DNA from: Melioribacteraceae bacterium 4301-Me
GTDB lineage: Bacteria > Bacteroidota > Ignavibacteria > Ignavibacteriales > Melioribacteraceae
Length of the DNA: 64,000 nucleotides
Assembly (NCBI GenBank): GCA_041538185.1
Contig: JBGORM010000006.1
Span: 186,001-250,000 of the forward strand
Reading direction: 5' to 3'
In this document: piece after piece, positions 26,036 through 35,516 of the stretch
Numbering within the stretch: position 1 is the first letter of the stretch
How the letters are laid out: every line of letters starts with the position of its first letter
Program-made: the position numbers and the translations under genes
The notes under the pieces: generated by a model
What the model saw: only the letters and a program-made list of their open reading frames with translations
What the model was told of the DNA's origin: nothing
Databases searched by the model: none

Positions 26036-27361
26036 TTAACTGTCTTGAGTTCTTATTGATTTTAAATGACGCCAGATAGTTGTTCTATTAACACCAAGAA
26101 CTTGTGCAACTTTGGTCTTGTTCCATTGATATTTATTCAACAGACTTATAAGCTGGTTTGTATCAATATTTAGTTTGCCTAACTCTTTATCTTTTTGGCA
26201 ATCAGAATACTTAATAATATAAGATGGCAAACTGCATAATGTTATTTTATTCTCTTCTTTGTTTCTAATAAATGCGTATTCAACAGCATTTTCGAGTTCA
26301 CGAATATTGCCCGGCCAATAATAGTTTAACATTGCATTTAATGCATCATCCTCAATATATTCAATTTCCTTATTATAAAGCAGATTAAATCTCTGTATAA
26401 AATGTTTTATTAAGAATGGAATGTCATCTTTTCTTGCTCGTAAAGGTGGTAAGTAAATTGGTACTACATTTAACCGGTAATACAAATCTTCTCTGAAGCT
26501 ACCATTTTTAATTGCTTCCTTAATATTTATGTTAGTAGCAGCAATTATTCTTACATCCACTTTTCTTGTAATGGACTCACCTAATCTTTCAAACGTACCT
26601 TCTTGAATAACTCTAAGAAGCAGAGCCTGCATTTGGAGAGGCATTTCACCAATTTCATCTAAAAAAATTGTTCCTTTATCAGCAAGCTCGAACCTGCCTA
26701 TTCTATCTTTTACAGCGTCTGTAAAAGCCCCTTTTGTATGACCAAATAATTCGCTTGCAAGTAAATTAGGTGGCAAAACAGAGCAATTAACTTTAATAAA
26801 TTTCTCTTTTCTTCTTTTGCTGGTAGCCTGAATTGCATTGGCAATCATCTCTTTACCCGTGCCAGTTTCACCTTCTATCAATACTGGAACGTCAGTGCAT
26901 GCAATTTCTTGTATTAAATAAAAAATATCGTTCATTACTTTAGTGTGACCAACAATGCCATGAAAGTTAGTATTTTCTTTTAAATAATTGTCTACAGCAG
27001 AATCAAAAGAAATATCTCTAAAAGAAATCACGCCTCCTATCGGATAACGTTCTGAGTTCTTCAACACTGCCGCATTTAGTTTAATTGGAATAGGATTAGA
27101 GTTCTTGCAGTGGAATTTGGTCTTTAAATCATAAATGCTTCTACCAGACTCCAATACTTTAGCTAAGGGACATTCAAAAGTGCAGAATTCGGTCTGAAAT
27201 ATATCTTTACAATGTTTTCCTATTACTTCTTCTTTTTTAAAACCAGTAATCTTTTCAGCAGCATGATTAAAAAAATCGATTCTAAAATCCATATCAACTG
27301 TGAACAATCCTTCAGCTAAAGAATCAAGTATTTCCGATTTTAGTTTAGATATATCACTCAT
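26036..27361 (-). CDS. PAS-domain sigma-54-dependent transcriptional activator
   Basis: A 441-residue enhancer-binding protein. A PAS domain spans residues ~10-120 with four cysteines (51, 60, 64, 85; the segment is HCKDIF...FCTFECPL), suggesting redox or cofactor sensing. The AAA+ domain has Walker A GETGTGKE (164-171), Walker B TIFLDE (231-236), and a sigma-54-contacting loop reading GAFTDA (211-216) instead of GAFTGA. A Fis-type HTH is at ~413-434. There is no receiver domain, so it senses its signal directly. It is just upstream of the -24/-12 promoter it probably activates. Confidence 0.93.
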   Translation of the reverse strand: MSDISKLKSEILDSLAEGLFTVDMDFRIDFFNHAAEKITGFKKEEVIGKHCKDIFQTEFCTFECPLAKVLESGRSIYDLKTKFHCKNSNPIPIKLNAAVLKNSERYPIGGVISFRDISFDSAVDNYLKENTNFHGIVGHTKVMNDIFYLIQEIACTDVPVLIEGETGTGKEMIANAIQATSKRRKEKFIKVNCSVLPPNLLASELFGHTKGAFTDAVKDRIGRFELADKGTIFLDEIGEMPLQMQALLLRVIQEGTFERLGESITRKVDVRIIAATNINIKEAIKNGSFREDLYYRLNVVPIYLPPLRARKDDIPFLIKHFIQRFNLLYNKEIEYIEDDALNAMLNYYWPGNIRELENAVEYAFIRNKEENKITLCSLPSYIIKYSDCQKDKELGKLNIDTNQLISLLNKYQWNKTKVAQVLGVNRTTIWRHLKSIRTQDS

Positions 27362-27567
27362 AAATAAAATATAAAAAGATTTCTATATCTAATTTAATAA
27401 AAAGGGAAGACTTTTTAAATACTGGGCATTTATGAATGCAGAATGTAGAATCCAAATTTTTAACTTAGCCATAGGCTAATGAGCCTCTGACTCAAAGGAA
27501 AAATAGCCCCTTGGACGATAAGGCATAACTTACATAGTAAAAAGTTGAATACCAACGTTTTACGTAC

Positions 27568-27585
27568 CAGTCTGCAGTGGCAGGT
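27568..27585. repeat. 18-bp palindromic repeat, isolated copy
   Basis: CCAGTCTGCAGTGGCAGG, related to the tandem pair at 24053-24088, in the gene-free stretch upstream of the activator gene. Confidence 0.5.
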
Positions 27586-27773
27586 CGACCTTCTGAAAAA
27601 ATTCATTCCTTCTTTTGGGTTAAAAATAGCACATGTTATTACACAGGCTGCAGAATCAAGGTCTCCTCGACACCACAACGCTCAAGAAAAAATCTTCTAA
27701 TGAATAATTTGGGTTAAGTGAGAATTCACCAATTCGTGATTAAAAATTCTTTGAAGAAAGAAAATTAAGGATA

Positions 27774-27958
27774 AGGTAATAAGGTTAGACTTCATTTTTG
27801 TTAAGTGATGTTACTAAGGTTACCTCAAAAATAAAATGAGAATTCACCACTTCGTGGGTGGATTCCATTTGTGGATTGCAGTTATAAAAACAAGAAATTT
27901 TTACATAACCTTAGTAATAATAGTCGACAAACTAAATTTCAAACCTTATTAGCTTATT
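27774..27958. repeat. Degenerate MITE-like element, copy 6
   Basis: Right end AACCTTATTAGCTTATT matches the family end exactly. The left end is reduced to AGGTAATAAGGTT. Internal GTTACTAAGGTT, GAGAATTCACCACTTCGTGG and AACCTTAGTAAT are family motifs. Confidence 0.6.
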
Positions 27959-28024
27959 TGTGAGCCATATTAAACCATATTAGTAGCTCGACGGATGATT
28001 AACAACATGGTAAACGACAAATGA

Positions 28025-28165
28025 TTTATTACGGGTGTTATTGATGCGAGGGGTGAGAAGAACCAGATCCTAAGGCGATTAATAATTACATTAAACTCAA
28101 ATGAGGCAAAAATCAGTTTGAAGGAAAGATTTGATAAAATCTTTGAAATCAAAGAGGAGATATAA
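28025..28165 (+). other. Short open frame, possible gene remnant
   Basis: An open frame of 46 codons without a plausible start, ending in TAA. It has an amphipathic, protein-like composition (LRRLIITLNSNEAKISL, then KERFDKIFEIKEEI). The stop codon coincides with the edge of the 28164-28381 palindrome, as if a gene tail had been left beside an inserted repeat. I do not recognise the family. The remaining 27362-28570 spacer shows only repeats. Confidence 0.25.
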
Positions 28166-28381
28166 GGTAATTCACAAAGTGGTGAATTCTCAAAGGTTCA
28201 GTTTTTTTGGGTTAGTTAGAGTTACTAAGGTTTAGAAGAAAAAGATAAGGTCAAACCCGTTTGACGAGTCAAAGAAACCTTATTTCTGAGATTGACTCGT
28301 TAGAGTTTACGACCTTAGTAACAAGTCTAATCCTTGAACCTATCTAACCCTTTGAGCATTCACCACTTTGTGAATTACCTT
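28164..28381. repeat. 218-bp imperfect palindrome of the MITE-like family
   Basis: The outer 24 bases are perfect inverted repeats (AAGGTAATTCACAAAGTGGTGAAT at the left; its complement at the right). Further inward the arms continue with gaps through GTTACTAAGGT/ACCTTAGTAAC. The centre holds TTTGACGAGTCAAAG. It shares internal motifs with the MITE-like copies but lacks their outer AATAAGC ends. Confidence 0.65.
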
Positions 28382-28570
28382 CGGATAACCTCAAAAATAG
28401 CTTTGGGAAATAACCAATTGAAATTGTTAAATAGTAACAAACTTCTTACAGATAGAACCAAAGGAGTTTACAGTTCATATCTAACCCAGATTTATCATTA
28501 AAACGAGATTGAATGCGGCTTTATTTGATATAAGCAAGGAGCAACTAAAAATTTAACAAGCTAATTAAGT

Positions 28571-29209
28571 TTAATTTATTATATACATATAATTAGGTAG
28601 TTTTATTTTAATGCCGGTGTATTTTCCTTTCATATCGCTCCATTGATCACCTATGCATGCAATTATATGATAACCTTTTTTAGAAAGTTTTTCTCTTTCA
28701 CGTTCTTTAAAAACAGCTGTGGATATTTTTTGGTCATTAGGTTTTTTAGTTATCAAAGTATCAAAGACTGAATAACCCGCATTTTTCAGATTTTTAATTG
28801 TTGCTTGTTCTTCATCGATAGTTCTACCTGAAAGAAAAATTATTTTAATTTTTTTTGAAAGCAACCAGTCGTAAAATTTCTTTACTTCTAATATTGCTGG
28901 TGCCTTGCTCTCCTTGACCCATTTATCCCAAAGGTTCGGTTCATAGCCGAAATTAATATCCTTAATAATTTCATAGTTAGAAAGAGCAGTTTCGTCTACA
29001 TCGAAAATTACTGCTGAATTTAGTGGGAGGGATAATTTATTTATCTTGCTCTCAGCCTCAGAAATTATTTTTTTGAGGTCAATTTCATATTGTCCAGATT
29101 CGTAATAGTCTTCTACAGTTTTTTTAGCTTCCTGCAGATTAACAATTTTTTGAGCATAGTAGCTGGAAACAAAACAGAAGAAAAGAATAAGAATATATAT
29201 CTTTCTCAT
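28571..29209 (-). CDS. HAD class IIIB acid phosphatase, exported
   Basis: A 212-residue protein with a signal peptide (ILILFFCFVSSYYAQ, cleavage after about residue 19). The HAD nucleophile motif is FDVDETAL (Asp at ~71-73), motif II is the LSGR of IIFLSGRTID, and motif IV is GDQWSDM. This matches the acid phosphatase class B/IIIB family (lipoprotein e(P4)-like, vegetative storage protein-like), which dephosphorylates nucleotides and similar small substrates outside the cytoplasm. No lipobox is evident. It follows hslU by 13 bases. Confidence 0.88.
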   Translation of the reverse strand: MRKIYILILFFCFVSSYYAQKIVNLQEAKKTVEDYYESGQYEIDLKKIISEAESKINKLSLPLNSAVIFDVDETALSNYEIIKDINFGYEPNLWDKWVKESKAPAILEVKKFYDWLLSKKIKIIFLSGRTIDEEQATIKNLKNAGYSVFDTLITKKPNDQKISTAVFKEREREKLSKKGYHIIACIGDQWSDMKGKYTGIKIKLPNYMYIIN

Positions 29210-29222
29210 TATTTACTTTTAA

Positions 29223-30587
29223 CTAAAGAATATATTTACTGAGATCTCTGTTTTTAACGATTTTATCTAAGCGTTGTTTAACTAAATTGGCATCAATTTC
29301 AATTTTTTGAGAAGGAATTTTATCTGGAACATCAAACAATATATCCTCGAGTAAAGTAGTCAATATTGTATGAAGCCGTCTTGCGCCAATATTTTCGACT
29401 TGTTCGTTCACTACCGCCGCTGTTTTTGCAATTTCCTTAATAGCATCTTCTTTAAATACTATTGAAACTCCTTCTGCCTGAAGTAGAGCTGCATATTGTT
29501 TAAGCAGAGCATTTTCGGGAACTGTAAGAATTTTTACAAAGTCTTCTTCAGTTAAACTTTTAAGTTCAACGCGAATTGGGAATCTTCCTTGCAGTTCTGG
29601 AATTAGGTCTGAAGGCTTAGAAACATGAAAAGCACCAGATGCAATAAAAAGTATATGGTCTGTTTTAACAGGACCGTATTTAGTGTTTACAGTAGAACCC
29701 TCAACAATTGGAAGTAAATCTCTTTGAACTCCTTCACGAGAGACATCAGGACCTTGCTGACTTTTGGAGCCTGCTATTTTATCTATTTCATCTATAAATA
29801 CAATACCAGCTTCTTGCACTCTATCAATTGCTTCTTTTTGGACAGCTTCCATATCTATCAATTTTTGAGCTTCTTCTTGAGCAAGAATTTGTCTTGCTTC
29901 CTTAATTGTAGTTTTACGTTTTTTTTTCTTTTTAGGAATCATGCTGCTCATTAAATCCTGAAGGTTCATTCCAAGATCATCCATGCCTGCTGGTCCTAGC
30001 ACTTGTAGTCCAAATGAAGGTACACTAACATCAAATTCAATCATTCTTTCGTCCATTTCTCCATTGCGCAATTTTTCTCTCATCCATTCGCGTGTTTTTT
30101 CATTTTGAAGATTTTCATTTTCTCCATTTTCATCTAAAGTAGAAACATGCTTTTTTACTGGTGGAATCAGTTGGTCTAAAATTTTTTCTTCTGCAAGGCG
30201 TTCAGCTTTTTCGCGGACTTCTTCTGTTTTTTCTGAGCGAACCATGCTAACAGCAATTTCAGTCAAATCGCGTATCATTGATTCAACATCTCTGCCTACG
30301 TAACCAACTTCTGTATATTTTGAGGCTTCAACTTTAATAAAGGGGGCACCGGCAAGTTTTGCAAGTCTCCTTGCAATTTCCGTCTTACCAACTCCTGTGG
30401 GTCCTATTAAAATAATATTATTAGGAAGTATTTCTTCTCTAATATTTTCTTCTACTTTTTGCCTTCGCCATCTATTTCTAAGTGCAATGGCAACTGCTCG
30501 TTTAGCTTCATCCTGTCCAATAATATATTTATCAAGTTCTTGGACAATTTTTGTAGGTGTTAATTCATGCATTAAATCAATTTTCAT
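29223..30587 (-). CDS. hslU: ATP-dependent protease ATPase subunit HslU
   Basis: The AAA+ unfoldase partner of HslV. Walker A is GPTGVGKT (62-69), the pore loop GYVGRD (~97), and Walker B VFIDEIDK. The intermediate I-domain (about 110-230) is rich in charged residues and contains a KKKKKRK run. The C-terminal SKYIL ending is typical, since the last residues dock into HslV. Length is 454. It begins 14 bases after the hslV stop. Confidence 0.95.
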   Translation of the reverse strand: MKIDLMHELTPTKIVQELDKYIIGQDEAKRAVAIALRNRWRRQKVEENIREEILPNNIILIGPTGVGKTEIARRLAKLAGAPFIKVEASKYTEVGYVGRDVESMIRDLTEIAVSMVRSEKTEEVREKAERLAEEKILDQLIPPVKKHVSTLDENGENENLQNEKTREWMREKLRNGEMDERMIEFDVSVPSFGLQVLGPAGMDDLGMNLQDLMSSMIPKKKKKRKTTIKEARQILAQEEAQKLIDMEAVQKEAIDRVQEAGIVFIDEIDKIAGSKSQQGPDVSREGVQRDLLPIVEGSTVNTKYGPVKTDHILFIASGAFHVSKPSDLIPELQGRFPIRVELKSLTEEDFVKILTVPENALLKQYAALLQAEGVSIVFKEDAIKEIAKTAAVVNEQVENIGARRLHTILTTLLEDILFDVPDKIPSQKIEIDANLVKQRLDKIVKNRDLSKYIL

Positions 30588-30601
30588 AATAAATCCGAAA
30601 T

Positions 30602-31135
30602 TTATTTTATAACTTCAACGTTAATTTTATCGTTTGTGTAAATACAAATATCAGCAGCTACTTTTAGTGCTTCTTTAACAATTTCTTCGGCGGAAAGGTT
30701 GCTATATTTTTTTAACATCTTAGCTGCAGCCAAGGCATACATTCCACCGGATCCAATTGCAACAATATTATCTTCTGGTTCTACAACATCTCCAGTGCCA
30801 GAAATAATAAAAGTCTTATCCTGTGAAACTACGGCGAGCATTGCTTCAAGTCTGCGTAAATATTTATCGGTTCTCCAGTCTTTGGCAAGCTCAACTACGG
30901 CGCGGCTCAAATTTCCGCTGTATTGTTCAAGTTTTTCTTCAAAGCGGTCGAACAAAGTAAATGCATCTGCTGTTGAACCGGCAAACCCGGTTAAAACTTT
31001 GCCATTTAACAAGCTTCGGATTTTAATTGCGTTATGTTTCATTACAGTATTTCCGAATGTAACTTGTCCATCGCCGCCAAGAGCTGCTTGGCCATTATGA
31101 ATCAACCCAATTATTGTTGTTGAATGAGTTTTCAT
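30602..31135 (-). CDS. hslV: ATP-dependent protease peptidase subunit HslV
   Basis: The N-terminal-nucleophile threonine peptidase of the HslUV complex. The catalytic Thr is most likely Thr6 in [10 protein letters not shown], so a short propeptide (MKTHS) would be removed, as in Firmicute ClpQ-type proteins. [14 protein letters not shown] follows, the strongest family signature. At 177 residues it is normal in size. It lies directly upstream of hslU. Confidence 0.96.
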   Translation of the reverse strand: MKTHSTTIIGLIHNGQAALGGDGQVTFGNTVMKHNAIKIRSLLNGKVLTGFAGSTADAFTLFDRFEEKLEQYSGNLSRAVVELAKDWRTDKYLRRLEAMLAVVSQDKTFIISGTGDVVEPEDNIVAIGSGGMYALAAAKMLKKYSNLSAEEIVKEALKVAADICIYTNDKINVEVIK

Positions 31136-31158
31136 AACATTCTCAATTTAAAAAATTA

Positions 31159-31977
31159 TTATTCAGTTTTATATAAAACAGCAGCTTTTTCCGCCGAAGT
31201 GACAATTCCTTTAATTAAAGCCGAACTAAATCCGTTGTGCTCCATTTGATTTAACCCGGAGATTGTACAACCTCGCGGAGTTGTAACTTTATCTACTTCA
31301 GTTTCCGGATGATTCTTTTTATCGAGCAATAAAGTGGCCGCCCCTTTAGCAGTTTGAGCTGCAATGAATAAAGCTTCTTCACTATGGAATCCTATTTCAA
31401 TTCCACCCTGTGAAGCTGCGCGAATAGCCCTCATAAAAAATGCTATACCGCAAGCACCTAATGCTGTTGCAGGAATCATTAATTCCTCATCAATTATAAT
31501 AGTTTTACCGACAGAGCTAAAAATTCTTTCAGCAATTTCAAGTGCTTTATCTGTCTTAGAGTTTGCTGCAAGACATGTCATCGATTCTCGGATGGCAATT
31601 GCTGTATTTGGCATTGCTCTTATAACTTTGATTTCGTCCCCAACCAATTTTTTAATTGCCTTAATACTTGCGCCTGAAACAACAGACACTAAAAGGTGCT
31701 TCTCAGGATTTAATTCAGGCTTAATTTCTATCAGCAAGTCGTTTAGCTGTCGCGGTTGAACAGCAAGTATTATTACTTCTGAGTTTTTAACTGCTAATTT
31801 ATTATCGGAAGTAATGTTAAAACCTTTTTCTTTATATTCATTTAACTGTTCAACATGCCTTCTTGTAATAGTTATTTTGGAAACATCGAAAATATTCGAG
31901 TTATGCAAACCATTAGCTATTGCTAAACCTATGTTACCACCGCCAAGTATTGCAGCAGATGAAACACTATCTTTCAT
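31159..31977 (-). CDS. proC: Pyrroline-5-carboxylate reductase
   Basis: Reduces pyrroline-5-carboxylate to proline with NAD(P)H. The N-terminal GGGNIGLAIANGL (residues 12-24) is the dinucleotide-binding loop. RAMPNTAIAI and the C-terminal TTPRGCTISGLNQME are ProC signatures. 272 residues is the standard length. It lies 23 bases upstream of hslV and 28 bases downstream of the NnrU-like gene, so it is part of the rpoN operon. Confidence 0.95.
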   Translation of the reverse strand: MKDSVSSAAILGGGNIGLAIANGLHNSNIFDVSKITITRRHVEQLNEYKEKGFNITSDNKLAVKNSEVIILAVQPRQLNDLLIEIKPELNPEKHLLVSVVSGASIKAIKKLVGDEIKVIRAMPNTAIAIRESMTCLAANSKTDKALEIAERIFSSVGKTIIIDEELMIPATALGACGIAFFMRAIRAASQGGIEIGFHSEEALFIAAQTAKGAATLLLDKKNHPETEVDKVTTPRGCTISGLNQMEHNGFSSALIKGIVTSAEKAAVLYKTE

Positions 31978-32005
31978 TTTATTTTCCTCTAACTTAATTT
32001 TATAT

Positions 32006-32632
32006 CTAACGCTTGTGTAATTTAATTGGAATTATTCTCGGTACCCTTTTTTGATATTCTATGTATTCATCACCAAATTTTTCTACCAATTTTTTTTCTT
32101 CGAAAATTGAACCGACATAGAAATAAATTATAATACAAATTAACATTACTAAATAAAACAAATCCATTGTTGGCCTTAAACTCAAGAACAAAATTGAAAA
32201 AAAATAAATTGGATGGCGCATATATTTGTAAGCACCTTTTGTATTAAATCTTTGAATTTCATCAAGTTCTTCTGCATTGTATTCTTTATTTAAATACCTT
32301 TTAATTTGTGCTACTCCAAGAAATTCTGTTACGTCTACAGACCGTGCTGCCCACAGCAAGCCAAACAAACTTATAATTTGAAATGCAAATGTAATAATAT
32401 CGTAAGGATAATGTAAATCGTAAATGATTATATCTGGCTTAGGCGCCTCAAAGTAGACAAACATAAAAATTATTAAAGAAGAGATATTATAAAACAAACG
32501 GTAAAATGCTATTAAGTTGCCTGCTCGTTGAGCAATTAATCTTTTAACTTTATTTGAAGCAAGAAAAGTGTGAGAGAAGCCGAAAAAAGTAAAAAGCAGA
32601 ATTATTAAAAGAACATCAAGAAGAAAGCTCAT
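32006..32632 (-). CDS. NnrU/isoprenylcysteine methyltransferase-like membrane protein
   Basis: A 208-residue protein with about five hydrophobic helices. The C-terminal region has YKYMRHPIYFFSILF and FGDEYIEYQKRVPRIIP, the RHPxY and E-x2-Y motifs of the membrane methyltransferase family (ICMT, NnrU, MddA). Those enzymes use SAM to methylate small thiols or lipid-like substrates; the target here is unknown. Its start overlaps the rpoN stop by 4 bases, so the genes are translationally coupled. Confidence 0.82.
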   Translation of the reverse strand: MSFLLDVLLIILLFTFFGFSHTFLASNKVKRLIAQRAGNLIAFYRLFYNISSLIIFMFVYFEAPKPDIIIYDLHYPYDIITFAFQIISLFGLLWAARSVDVTEFLGVAQIKRYLNKEYNAEELDEIQRFNTKGAYKYMRHPIYFFSILFLSLRPTMDLFYLVMLICIIIYFYVGSIFEEKKLVEKFGDEYIEYQKRVPRIIPIKLHKR

Positions 32633-34086
32633 AACTCTTTACGCAGTCTTGCAACGGGAATTTTGAGCTGTTCTCGGTATTTTGCAACTGTTCTACGCGC
32701 AATATGAATTCCCTTTTCTTGTAAAATACTTGCAATTTTGTCGTCGCTGTATGGATTTTTCTTTGGTTCATTATCGCAAATTTCCTTTATCAATTCTTTT
32801 ATATGTTTATTAGAGACCTCGTCACCGGAATCTGTGGGCAAACCCTCACTGAAGAAGTATTTTAGTTCATGAATGCCTTGTGGACTTTGCACATACTTTC
32901 CATTTACAACGCGGCTGATAGTAGAAATATCCATTCCAATTTCATCGGCAATATCTTTATAAATCATTGGTTTTAGGAACCGGGGACCATTTTCGAAAAA
33001 TTCATACTGCCGTTCTAAAATGGCTCGCATAATCTTTAAAAGTGTATTTCGTCTTTGCTGCAGAGATGCAATAAACCATTTTGCCGATTCAAATTTTTCT
33101 CTAAGAAACTTGTGGGTTTCTTTATCACGTTCAGAAATTTTTCTCTTCCTTTTATTATTTTCAAGCAGTTCAAGATACGATTTGCTTATTGTAACTGATG
33201 GCAAAGATTTGTCGTTTAACGTAACTATATAATTATCCTCTACCTTTTCAATTATAAAATCAGGAGTAATTTGATTTAGTTCCTCAGAATCAATGTTACC
33301 TTCACCTGGCTTAGGATTTAATTTTTGTATTAACTGCAGTGTGCTTTTTAAAGTTTCTCTTGTAAGATTAAGATTTTTTTGAATTACATCATATCGTTTG
33401 TTTACAAAATCATCGAAATGGTTAGTTAATATTTTTTCTGCCAGATAAGAATAATATGGGTCGTAAGAAGAATTTTTAATTTGGACAAGCAGGCATTCCT
33501 GTAAATTTCGAGAGGCTATTCCTACTGGTTCTAAAGTTTGAATTTGTTTTAATACCTTTTCAGCATTTTCTAATGATATGTCAATATGCTCAAAAAGTTT
33601 TAAATCGTTTACCAACCGCTGCAAATCTTCTCTAAAATAACCGTCTTTATCCAAACTACCAATGATATTTTCGCCAAGAATTGTTTCCTCTTCAGTTAAT
33701 TCCAGCATATAGAGTTGATCGATTAAAGATTCTCGCAAGCTTTTTTTCTGTGGTGCCAAAGGTCGAGACTTTTCCTCATCCTTAGAGCGATTTAGTTTAT
33801 CAAGGTCAATATCTTCATCGTTCATGAAATCTTCTATTCCAAACTCATCGTCATCATTTTGATAGGAATCATCTTCCTCTTCTATCGATTCATCTGTTTC
33901 TGCATTTTCCTCTTCCCTAAGCTCAATGTCTTCTTCAATTGTTTCTTCTAAGATTGGATTTAGTTCCAGTTCAGTTTTAATACGTTGTTCCAAAGCCAAT
34001 GTGTTCAATTGCAGAAGTTTTTGATATTGAATTTGTTGTGGAGATAATTTTTGTTGTAATGCTAATTTTTGTTGCAGCGTAAGCAT
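32629..34086 (-). CDS. rpoN: RNA polymerase sigma-54 factor
   Basis: The alternative sigma factor for -24/-12 promoters. Region I is Gln/Leu-rich (LTLQQKLALQQKLSP), followed by a strongly acidic region II (residues ~50-105), the core-binding region, and the C-terminal RpoN box ARRTVAKYRE (463-472). Length is 485. The same window holds two activator genes with AAA+ domains (26036, 37025) and one matching promoter (25851). Its operon (DUF3109, rpoN, NnrU-like, proC, hslV, hslU, phosphatase) is unusual in content. Confidence 0.96.
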   Translation of the reverse strand: MLTLQQKLALQQKLSPQQIQYQKLLQLNTLALEQRIKTELELNPILEETIEEDIELREEENAETDESIEEEDDSYQNDDDEFGIEDFMNDEDIDLDKLNRSKDEEKSRPLAPQKKSLRESLIDQLYMLELTEEETILGENIIGSLDKDGYFREDLQRLVNDLKLFEHIDISLENAEKVLKQIQTLEPVGIASRNLQECLLVQIKNSSYDPYYSYLAEKILTNHFDDFVNKRYDVIQKNLNLTRETLKSTLQLIQKLNPKPGEGNIDSEELNQITPDFIIEKVEDNYIVTLNDKSLPSVTISKSYLELLENNKRKRKISERDKETHKFLREKFESAKWFIASLQQRRNTLLKIMRAILERQYEFFENGPRFLKPMIYKDIADEIGMDISTISRVVNGKYVQSPQGIHELKYFFSEGLPTDSGDEVSNKHIKELIKEICDNEPKKNPYSDDKIASILQEKGIHIARRTVAKYREQLKIPVARLRKEL

Positions 34087-34089
34087 CTT

Positions 34090-34656
34090 TTATACCCTCA
34101 TTATATCCTTTATTTTAGTGAACCATTCTTTGCCGAACTCTCTTTGGAGTGCATCTTTACAGAAGTTCAGAATATTTGTTTTTATTTTCTCTCCCAATTT
34201 AAGAGCCGGCTCGCATTCAATATATTTTTCATATCTTAAAACTTTACCGCCAAATTGCCCTACTCTAATAGGAAATAAATGACACGAAGCGGGCTTAATA
34301 AAATCTATTTTACCATCACTGTAAGCCTTTTCTATAGAACATTTAGCTATATCGTTTTCCCAGCTTACAAAAACGCAAGCTCTATTATCAATACTCTTTG
34401 TCATATATTCACCATGAATTTGCATCCAAAACCCATTTTTTTCAATTTCTTTCTGGTGTTCCTTACTTAAATATTCTTTTATAATTGGCAAATTCTTATT
34501 AATAATTTCAATTTCCTCCTTTTTTAAAGGTGCACCATATTTACTCTCCATTGTACAACATGCACCTTTGCACTTAGCTAAGTCGCAAGTAAACGGCGTT
34601 TCGGAGATATCAGTGCTTACTAAGATATTATCTATTTCAATAAAATCTGGTTGCAT
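34090..34656 (-). CDS. DUF3109 family cysteine-rich protein
   Basis: A 188-residue protein. The motif CDLAKCKGACC (about residues 24-34) and further cysteines in NRACVF, AKCSIE, PASCHLF and IECEPA match DUF3109, probably a zinc or iron-sulfur-binding family of unknown function. It ends 3 bases before rpoN and is the first gene of that operon. Confidence 0.88.
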   Translation of the reverse strand: MQPDFIEIDNILVSTDISETPFTCDLAKCKGACCTMESKYGAPLKKEEIEIINKNLPIIKEYLSKEHQKEIEKNGFWMQIHGEYMTKSIDNRACVFVSWENDIAKCSIEKAYSDGKIDFIKPASCHLFPIRVGQFGGKVLRYEKYIECEPALKLGEKIKTNILNFCKDALQREFGKEWFTKIKDIMRV

Positions 34657-34757
34657 AAAAAACGGAATAATTTTTGCTAAAGATACAAATTTTGTTTCAT
34701 CAAATAAAACTATAGTTTTGAATGTAACTAAAAATTTATTTCTCTAATAAATATACG

Positions 34758-35516
34758 ATGGAACTTACAAACCGAACAATACTTATTACTGGAGCTTCTT
34801 CAGGAATTGGAGAAGCATTAGCAAGAAGATTAGCACACTTTAAATGCTCGTTAATTTTGGTCTCTAGAAGAAAGGAAATACTCGATAAATTAAAAGAAGA
34901 ATTAAAACAGAAGGCTAACAGTATAATAACACTTCAATGCGACGTTAGTTCAAAAACCGAAGTAACCAAAATTTTTGACTTTATTCATGATAAAAAAATA
35001 AAAATTGATATCGCTATTCTTAATGCCGGCATTGGCAACGAAATGAAAGTAGAAAATTATGATTCTGCAATTGCTGAAAAAATATTTAATACAAATGTAT
35101 TAGGTATGATCTATTTTATAGAAAAACTTATTCCCGAATTTATCCAAAGAAGATCTGGCATAATTGCAGGCATTTCGAGTCTTGCCGATAACAGAGGATA
35201 TTCCAGAAGTGGTTTTTATTGTGCAAGCAAGGCTGCTATATCTGTTTATCTTGAAAGTTTACGTCTCGAGTTTAAACCTTACGGGGTAAAGGTCATTACA
35301 ATTAAACCAGGCTTTGTAAAAACACCTATGACATCAAAAAATAAATTTCCCATGCCGTTTATTATTTCGGCAGAAAATGCCGCAGATATTATCATTAAAG
35401 GAATTCAAAAAGAAAAAAGGGTAATTCAATTTCCTATGCCTACTGTTATTCTTTCTCGACTGGTTGGTCTGTTGCCAACAAATATTTACGAGTATTTAGC
35501 ATCAAAAATAATATAG
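34758..35516 (+). CDS. Short-chain dehydrogenase/reductase
   Basis: A 252-residue classical SDR. The cofactor loop is TGASSGIG (residues 11-18), the structural NAG is in ILNAGIGNE, the catalytic Ser lies in GISSLA, and Tyr-Lys are in FYCASKAA. Length and motifs are complete. The C-terminal part is hydrophobic. The substrate is not predictable. It is divergent from the rpoN operon across a 101-base spacer. Confidence 0.93.
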   Translation: MELTNRTILITGASSGIGEALARRLAHFKCSLILVSRRKEILDKLKEELKQKANSIITLQCDVSSKTEVTKIFDFIHDKKIKIDIAILNAGIGNEMKVENYDSAIAEKIFNTNVLGMIYFIEKLIPEFIQRRSGIIAGISSLADNRGYSRSGFYCASKAAISVYLESLRLEFKPYGVKVITIKPGFVKTPMTSKNKFPMPFIISAENAADIIIKGIQKEKRVIQFPMPTVILSRLVGLLPTNIYEYLASKII

